Shown one piece after another: positions 6,474 to 10,743 of a stretch of DNA of 10,743 nt (positions within the stretch are counted from its first letter, which is position 1; each line of letters begins with the position of its first letter). The position numbers and the translations under genes are program-made. The notes under the pieces were generated by a model. That model saw only the letters and a program-made list of their open reading frames with translations, had not been told where the DNA came from and did not search any database. Source of the stretch: an uncultured Lachnospiraceae bacterium (GTDB lineage: Bacteria; Bacillota; Clostridia; Lachnospirales; Lachnospiraceae); assembly GCA_902796695.1 (NCBI GenBank), contig CADBQE010000088.1, positions 1 to 10,743 on the forward strand, given 5' to 3'.

Positions 6474-8587
6474 CACAGACCTCCCGCCAGAATCATAACG
6501 ACGGCCCAGAAATAGCCGTAGGACAGGGCAAACAGGTAATAGGCCATCGTAAAAGCATCCACGGCCCGGTTCCGCGGTCCCTTGTGCGGATGATAGAACA
6601 GGATGAGAGGAACGAGCAGCAGCAGGTCCGTTGTCTGCCCCCAGCCGAAATCCAGCGCCCGGGAGCTTAAGCCCAGCAGCTGGTTGACCGCGACGATCAG
6701 GAAGATTAGCAGGCAGGAGAGGCCGTTTTTGACCCAGATAAACCGGTTCCCGTTGAAGATCTTCTGCGCGCTGTCGGTTCCGTAGCGGTGCTCATAGAAG
6801 AGCCGCAGGAAATAGAGCAGGTAAAGATAGCCGACGCAGAGTACGGAGAAGGCGATCTTTTCCTCGTTCAGCATCAGCCGGAGCCACAGAGGAAGCTCCT
6901 CCTCGAAAAACAGGTCGGACCATTTGGAGATGAAATGGGTCCCGAAGATGATCAGCACCGGGATCAGCGAACACAGGCGGTACACGATCAGCCGCCTCTT
7001 TGTTTTGATAAAGCGCGGCGTAAAGAAGAGGAACAGCATGATCACGAAATACAGACAGATCGTGCCGAACATATTGGGCGGGGTAAAGCCCGCGGCCAGA
7101 TTGAACACCGGGGAATTGACGGCGCTCAGATAGGACATCACGGCAAATTCCAGCGCGAACAGCCCCAGATAGAGGAACAGGTACAGGAAGATGCGGCCCA
7201 TGACGCGGATGTCGTCCAGAAACGTATCGAAATCCAGGAAATACAGCAGAAACATGCCCAGGTAAAAATAGTTCATGAACTGCGTATTCATGACGCGCAC
7301 CGTGCTCAGATCCAGCGTGGCGGATCCGGAAAAAACAATGGCATAGTTCAGGATCCGGGCGGAGGAGAGCAGCAGGATCGTGCTGCCGGTCAAGGACAGG
7401 ACGGTCTCCGGCAGAAACGGCGTGAGGCGGCAGTCGGTGCGCGGCTCCGCGTGCCTGGCGTAGCGGACCAGGTTGCTGTTGGTCATCGGCCGGCGCACGA
7501 CGCCGTTTTTCGTGCCGTAGATCAGGCAGTAGATCAGGCAGAACAGCAAAAACAGCGCCAGGCATCCGCCGGCAATCAGAAAGATGACGGACCGGTAGAA
7601 AACGGACTGATAGCGCGAAGCCGCCTGGCAGGCGGCGCGCAGGAGCAGCTGCATATCGAAATTCAGATCGAGACGGTCCTCGACCAGGGACTCCATATCC
7701 GTATAGAATGTATCCACATGCTGCAGCATAATGGCATGCAGGTTTTCGATCAGATCCTGATCCTGCACCGCGCTGATGCGGCTGCGCAGGTTTTTCAGCA
7801 CGGGGGCCCCGCCGCATAAGTCGATCAGGGCTTCGTAGGCCTGCATGGTGGAATAGTCGGTCCAGCCGACCGAGATGGTATCGGGGGCGTTTTCGATCAG
7901 AGAAACGTGATAGGAAAGCCGGCCCTGGTCGGACCAGTAATGGATCACAAAATCGACGTTGTAAGGGAAAGAATCGTCGCTGTCCGCCTTGATGGAGATC
8001 ATTTTGTCGTTTCCCTCCATCCGGCACGCCTCATAGCGGAAGACGGTGCCGCCGGGCGAAAGGGTCATGGTTCCCTGGGTGCGGACGGCCTGCATCAGAG
8101 TCTTCAGCGAGTAGGGGGCGCGGGCCATGGGAGATTCGACGCTCTGGGTATATTCGTGGTATCCGAAAGACAGGCAGCCCAGAGAGGCAAAAAACAGAAG
8201 GGCCAGAAAGGCCCGGAAATAGACGGAGCCCATCAGGTTAAAGAACCAGACGGTGATTTTGAGCCGCTCCTTTTCGGGGAGGTCCTCCGGATAGGAAGAA
8301 ATGCCCTCGCAGATGTGTTCGAAGTCCTCGCCGCAGAAGGCGGAGAGTCTGGCCAGGGTTTTGGGGCGGGGCTTGAGATATCCGGATTCGATCAGGCAGT
8401 AATAAAAGAAGGAGACGCCGGCGGCCTTCGCAAACTTCAGGCGGTTCAGGCCGCTTTTTACGCGGGCTTCATACAGAACCGTATTGTAGGAGGCGCGGTT
8501 CACGGCCCGGCGGTAGCTCTTCAGCTTCCGCCGCCGGGCTTTCGCTTTGCCGGATCCGGCCTTCTTCCCCGACCTGCCGTGACTCAT
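6473..8587 (-). CDS. Polytopic membrane protein with N-terminal Xre-like HTH domain
   Basis: 704 residues, function not recognised. Residues 1-27 are a very basic tail (KKAGSGKAKARRRKLK). Residues 36-95 look like an Xre/Cro-type helix-turn-helix: VLYEARVKSGLNRLKFAKAA, then GVSFFYYCLIESGYLKPRP and LARLSAFCG. A membrane segment at about 116-142 is followed by a soluble, probably extracytoplasmic domain (143-328). A second membrane segment (331-357) leads to a cytoplasmic loop, and about eight or nine further hydrophobic helices fill 395-702. It resembles a one-component membrane-anchored regulator whose outer domain or membrane core senses something while the HTH contacts DNA; that is inference. 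The start lies 2 nt after the birA stop, with GGGAGG 7 nt upstream inside birA, and its end overlaps the lipase-like lipoprotein gene, which is the obvious candidate partner or target. Confidence 0.82.
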   Translation of the reverse strand: MSHGRSGKKAGSGKAKARRRKLKSYRRAVNRASYNTVLYEARVKSGLNRLKFAKAAGVSFFYYCLIESGYLKPRPKTLARLSAFCGEDFEHICEGISSYPEDLPEKERLKITVWFFNLMGSVYFRAFLALLFFASLGCLSFGYHEYTQSVESPMARAPYSLKTLMQAVRTQGTMTLSPGGTVFRYEACRMEGNDKMISIKADSDDSFPYNVDFVIHYWSDQGRLSYHVSLIENAPDTISVGWTDYSTMQAYEALIDLCGGAPVLKNLRSRISAVQDQDLIENLHAIMLQHVDTFYTDMESLVEDRLDLNFDMQLLLRAACQAASRYQSVFYRSVIFLIAGGCLALFLLFCLIYCLIYGTKNGVVRRPMTNSNLVRYARHAEPRTDCRLTPFLPETVLSLTGSTILLLSSARILNYAIVFSGSATLDLSTVRVMNTQFMNYFYLGMFLLYFLDFDTFLDDIRVMGRIFLYLFLYLGLFALEFAVMSYLSAVNSPVFNLAAGFTPPNMFGTICLYFVIMLFLFFTPRFIKTKRRLIVYRLCSLIPVLIIFGTHFISKWSDLFFEEELPLWLRLMLNEEKIAFSVLCVGYLYLLYFLRLFYEHRYGTDSAQKIFNGNRFIWVKNGLSCLLIFLIVAVNQLLGLSSRALDFGWGQTTDLLLLVPLILFYHPHKGPRNRAVDAFTMAYYLFALSYGYFWAVVMILAGGL
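6479..6485 (-). promoter_or_regulatory. Ribosome binding site deciding the lipase-like gene start
   Basis: On the minus strand this reads GGGAGGT. It lies 6 nt before ATG 6473 but only about 3 nt before the alternative GTG at 6476, which favours the ATG. It sits inside the end of the upstream coding region, as expected for coupled translation. Confidence 0.6.
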
Positions 8588-8589
8588 GC

Positions 8590-9570
8590 TTATGCCTCCC
8601 GGCTGCGCAGCGACACTTCGCCCGCGTAGACGGTCTCGCGCCGGCCGTCTTCGTACCGGACGGTCAGGCCGAAATCATCCGACAGCGCTTCGGCAAACGC
8701 CGGAATATGCTGATCTCCGATAATGATCGTGACGGCATGGCCCAGCGTGACGCAGTGCGCTTCGTAGTATTCCAGAACGGAGGGATCCTCGGAAAGGAAG
8801 GCGTCATAGACGTCGTCCAGGGCATTGATCAGGGCGGCGCAGAGCGTATCGCGGCGCGGCGTTTTCCCGCAGGCCATTTTCAGGCTGCCCGCCAGATCCC
8901 GGATATCCTCCGGAAAATCCTCCGGATCCTGGGCAATATTGATGCCCATGCCGGTGATCATATACTGGATGGCGCCGCTTTCGCTTTCCAGCGCCATCTC
9001 GGTCAGAATGCCGCAGAGCTTTTTCCCTTCCCACAGGATGTCATTGGGCCATTTGATCCCCGGCGCGAAGCCGCAGACTTCTTCCACGGCGCGGCAGATG
9101 GCCACGGCGATGTAGGCGGTAAAGCGGGAGGCGCGTAACGGAGAGATGTCCGGAAAGTACAGGCCGGTCAGATACAGGCCCTGGCCGGCGGGAGAATAAA
9201 AACTGCGCCCGCGGCGGCCGCGGCCTCCGGTCTGTTCTTCCGCGGCCAGATAGTAGTTCTGACGGCGGTCCGGCACGGAAAGGGTCTTGGCGCGGTCGTT
9301 GGTGGATGTGATGGTGGGGTAGCAGAATAAGCTGTCCCGGTGATCCCGCTTCAGGAAGGGCAGGATATTGCCCGGGGTGAGGCGGTCCGGAGCCGCGATC
9401 AGCCGGTAGCCCAGACGGGTGACGGCTTCGATCTCCCAGCCCTCATTCTGCAGCGCCTGTACGGATTTCCATACGGCGGCACGCGAAACGCCCAGCTGCC
9501 GGCTGATGACGGCGCCGGAAAGGTATTGACCGATATGCTGATGCAGCAATGCAAGGATTTGTTCTTTCAT
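8590..9570 (-). CDS. birA: Bifunctional biotin-protein ligase and biotin operon repressor BirA
   Basis: 326 residues, the usual length for the two-domain form. It makes biotinyl-5'-AMP and attaches biotin to carboxyl-carrier proteins; when biotin is ample it represses biotin genes. The winged HTH lies at about 5-58 (LSGAVISRQLGVSRAAVWK at 17-35). The ligase core holds the nucleotide loop TGGRGRRGR (114-123... GRGRRG 117-122), KWPNDI (173-178), KKLCGILTE (183-191) with the expected catalytic lysine K184, and GMGINI (207-212). The C-terminal small domain ends TVYAGEVSLRS. The frame is open further upstream, to 9654, but that extension reads VYIFLFFLYNQ, is not BirA-like and enters the operator, so ATG 9570 (AAGG 4 nt upstream) is the start. 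It heads the operon with the membrane HTH and lipase-like genes and is divergent from bioY. Confidence 0.95.
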   Translation of the reverse strand: MKEQILALLHQHIGQYLSGAVISRQLGVSRAAVWKSVQALQNEGWEIEAVTRLGYRLIAAPDRLTPGNILPFLKRDHRDSLFCYPTITSTNDRAKTLSVPDRRQNYYLAAEEQTGGRGRRGRSFYSPAGQGLYLTGLYFPDISPLRASRFTAYIAVAICRAVEEVCGFAPGIKWPNDILWEGKKLCGILTEMALESESGAIQYMITGMGINIAQDPEDFPEDIRDLAGSLKMACGKTPRRDTLCAALINALDDVYDAFLSEDPSVLEYYEAHCVTLGHAVTIIIGDQHIPAFAEALSDDFGLTVRYEDGRRETVYAGEVSLRSREA

Positions 9571-9579
9571 AGTGCCTTG

Positions 9580-9608
9580 ATTGTACAAAAAAAAGAGAAA
9601 AATGTAAA
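9580..9608 (-). promoter_or_regulatory. Possible birA promoter, giving a near-leaderless mRNA
   Basis: Reading the minus strand, TTTACA (plus 9603-9608) and TACAAT (plus 9580-9585) are separated by 17 nt, each one mismatch from consensus. Transcription would then start near 9573, only about 3 nt before the birA ATG, leaving no room for the AAGG binding site. Either birA is translated almost leaderless or the real promoter is elsewhere. The GTTTACA here also resembles a single BirA half-site. Confidence 0.4.
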
Positions 9609-9615
9609 CAGGTTC

Positions 9616-9644
9616 TTGACATCGGTTGACGGACGGATTATTGT
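9616..9644 (+). promoter_or_regulatory. bioY promoter
   Basis: A perfect TTGACA (9616-9621), a 17-nt spacer and TATTGT (9639-9644) as a four-of-six -10 box. The -10 is overlapped by the left half-site of the BirA operator, so bound BirA would block RNA polymerase. Confidence 0.7.
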
Positions 9645-9672
9645 AAACCTGCAAGAAAAATTGGTTTACAAT
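9640..9672. promoter_or_regulatory. BirA operator
   Basis: A perfect 10-bp inverted repeat, ATTGTAAACC (9640-9649) and GGTTTACAAT (9663-9672), with a 13-nt spacer. This fits the known Gram-positive BirA box (TTGTnAAC, about 15 nt, GTTnACAA). It overlaps the bioY -10 and transcription start region, so BirA with biotinyl-AMP should repress bioY. It lies outside the putative birA promoter. Confidence 0.93.
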
Positions 9673-9677
9673 TCATG

Positions 9678-9685
9678 AAGGAGGG
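9678..9685 (+). promoter_or_regulatory. Ribosome binding site deciding the bioY TTG start
   Basis: AAGGAGGG lies 7 nt before TTG 9693. The only upstream in-frame ATG (9675) sits on top of this site and has no binding site of its own, so it cannot be the main start. Confidence 0.85.
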
Positions 9686-9692
9686 AATCCCC

Positions 9693-10244
9693 TTGAAGAA
9701 GAATCAAGTTTACTACCTGGTATTAACAGCCCTGTTTGTGGCCCTGACCGCCGTCGGCGCGTTCATCAAGATCCCCACGGCGACCGTCGCGTTCACGTTG
9801 CAGATCCTGTTCGTATTTCTGGCCGGCATCCTGCTGGGCCCCGGACGCGGCGCGCTTTCCCAGTTGGTCTATGTGCTGCTGGGCCTGATCGGCGTGCCGA
9901 TCTTTACCGGCGGAGGCGGCTTCGGCTATGTCTTCCAGCCGAGTTTCGGCTTTCTGGTGGGCTATATCGCCGGCGCGGCTGTCACGGGCTGGATCGCCCG
10001 GTCCGGAAAGCCTTCGGTCCTGCGCACGGTGCTGGCCTGCATTGCCGGCCTGGCCGCGATCTATGCGATCGGCCTGCCCTACATGGCCTGGGTCCTGAAT
10101 GTGCATCTGGCCAAAAACCTGCCGGCCTCCTATATCATTACCAACGGCATGCTGATCTTCCTGCCCTGGGACGGCATCAAAGTAGCGGCGGCCGCGGCGC
10201 TCTCTAAGATCCTTGCGCCGGCGATGAAACGGCTGGAAGTATAA
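9693..10244 (+). CDS. bioY: BioY, substrate-binding (S) component of the biotin ECF transporter
   Basis: 183 residues from the TTG start, typical for BioY. An integral membrane protein with about six hydrophobic helices that binds biotin and takes it up with the shared ECF ATPase/EcfT module, which is not in this window. Family marks: KIPTATVAFTLQILFVFLAG (26-45), LVYVLLGLIGVPIFTGGGG (58-76), FGYVFQPSFGFLVGY (77-91, where many relatives have a GPTGG-type sequence) and the C-terminal LPWDGIKVA (157-165), whose D and K are conserved and associated with biotin binding. An in-frame ATG at 9675 would add six residues but lies on the ribosome binding site. It is controlled by the BirA operator just upstream. 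Its last 41 nt overlap the convergent frame of the broken gene at the right edge; no terminator is visible. Confidence 0.95.
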   Translation: MKKNQVYYLVLTALFVALTAVGAFIKIPTATVAFTLQILFVFLAGILLGPGRGALSQLVYVLLGLIGVPIFTGGGGFGYVFQPSFGFLVGYIAGAAVTGWIARSGKPSVLRTVLACIAGLAAIYAIGLPYMAWVLNVHLAKNLPASYIITNGMLIFLPWDGIKVAAAAALSKILAPAMKRLEV

Positions 10245-10449
10245 GCTCCCGCAGATCCCGGACCGTCTGTTCGTACTTTCGGGCGCTTTCCTCATCGGCA
10301 AAGAAGCAGTCGTAGTTTTCCAGCTCCCGGCAGGACCATTTCGAGCTTTCCATCTTCGGATCGACGATCCGGTACCGGATCTCGTTCCGATCGGGAAACA
10401 GACCGGCCCCGCCGCGGGTTACCAGAAAACGGCTCCGCTCGGATTCAGA
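10204..10449 (-). pseudogene. Downstream remnant of the edge gene, continuing past an in-frame TAG
   Basis: In exactly the frame of the gene to its right, after the TAG at 10450-10452, 81 codons remain open to a TAG at 10204-10206. They read like a real protein: FLVTRGGAGLFPDRNEIRYR near the start and ENYDCFFADEESARKYEQ later, with GC-rich third positions like the neighbours. No ribosome binding site precedes the internal ATG, so it is unlikely to be a separate gene. One base change from CAG or TGG would create the TAG. The last part overlaps the 3' end of bioY on the other strand. Confidence 0.55.
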
Positions 10450-10743
10450 CTAGCGGTATCCTTCCGGTTTCCGGTCGAAATTCAGAAACAGAATATAGGA
10501 CTGCCCTTCCTGCATGAGATTGCAGGGCGTCCGCAGCGCTATATAGAAGTTGCCGGGATAATTGTTCAGATAAACCGGTTCGAGGATCTGCAGCGTCTTT
10601 CCGACATACAGATCCGGATAGTCCTTCCAGATCCGGGTAACGGTCACTTCCGTCAGCGTATCTTCCTTACTGAACCGGCGCACGCCGGTGGCCTGTGCCG
10701 TCAGGACCGCATCGGCCTCTTCGATCATCTTTTCGATGTCGGA
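10450..10743 (-). CDS. Unrecognised protein, 5' end outside the window, cut by an in-frame stop
   Basis: The frame is open from the window's right edge (SDIEKMIEEADAV...) to TAG 10450-10452, about 97 visible codons. An ATG at 10728 exists, but the frame continues beyond it without a binding site, so the true start is probably outside. The visible part is mostly beta-strand-like (TEVTVTRIWKDY, VGKTLQILEPVYL, SYILFLNF), suggestive of a small beta-barrel or extracellular domain; no family is recognised. Since coding continues in frame after the stop, the product is probably truncated. Confidence 0.6.
   Translation of the reverse strand, partial: SDIEKMIEEADAVLTAQATGVRRFSKEDTLTEVTVTRIWKDYPDLYVGKTLQILEPVYLNNYPGNFYIALRTPCNLMQEGQSYILFLNFDRKPEGYR

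Noticed and set aside
6788..7819. Long plus-strand frame opposite the membrane HTH gene, and similar long antisense frames
   Set aside because: The translations are rich in Q, H, R and E and low in hydrophobic residues, typical of antisense shadows of GC-rich genes, and the opposite strand encodes clear membrane helices.
9571..9654. Longer birA start at 9654
   Set aside because: The extra 28 residues are hydrophobic and unlike BirA, the start would be a TTG inside the operator, and ATG 9570 gives the normal family length.
9675..9692. bioY start at ATG 9675
   Set aside because: This ATG overlaps the AAGGAGGG ribosome binding site that serves TTG 9693 and has none of its own.

Overview
The window looks like a chromosomal segment of a fairly GC-rich Gram-positive anaerobe, most likely a gut-type member of the Clostridia (Oscillospirales or Lachnospirales; I cannot resolve which). 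The grounds are Firmicutes-style sigma-A promoters with 17-nt spacers, strong AAGGAGG-type ribosome binding sites, TTG starts, a BirA/BioY pair with a Gram-positive BirA operator, a lipoprotein signal, and a dispersed-type palindromic GTAGGGGC repeat. Codon and base character is similar across all genes, so no stretch stands out as recently acquired.

Layout. Positions 1-179 hold three and a half copies of a 51-bp tandem repeat, each carrying a GGGCCGATC/GATCGGCCC hairpin. A near-consensus promoter (241-269) then drives an AlaA-type alanine aminotransferase (334-1542, +). A second promoter (1553-1581) drives a 170-residue conserved-looking protein of unknown function (1606-2118, +), which ends in an intrinsic terminator-like hairpin (2143-2179). 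One base later begins a densely folded non-coding segment (2181-2311): a perfect 12-bp closing stem around a chain of predicted hairpins. Directly downstream are a 402-residue reverse transcriptase (2334-3542, +) and an APH-fold kinase (TTG start at 3539, overlapping the RT stop by 4 nt). A strong terminator (4576-4600) closes this unit.

The minus strand then carries an operon reading from right to left: birA (9570-8590), a 704-residue membrane protein with an N-terminal Xre-like DNA-binding domain (8587-6473), and a lipase-like secreted lipoprotein (6473-4599). The genes are 2 nt apart or overlapping, so they are probably cotranscribed. Divergent from birA is bioY (9693-10244, +), the substrate-binding component of a biotin ECF transporter; a perfect BirA operator covers the -10 of its promoter. 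At the right edge a minus-strand gene of unknown function runs off the window. Its reading frame is cut by an in-frame TAG at 10450-10452 but stays open and protein-like for 81 more codons, so it is probably a broken gene.

The most interesting unit is the structured RNA, reverse transcriptase and kinase at 2143-4600. The RT has all catalytic motifs. I see no group II intron, DGR or retron hallmarks around it. A folded RNA immediately upstream is the arrangement known from retrons and from defence-associated RTs such as DRT2 and DRT9. It is a candidate undescribed RT-ncRNA system with a translationally coupled kinase; both the function and the RNA are inference from sequence.
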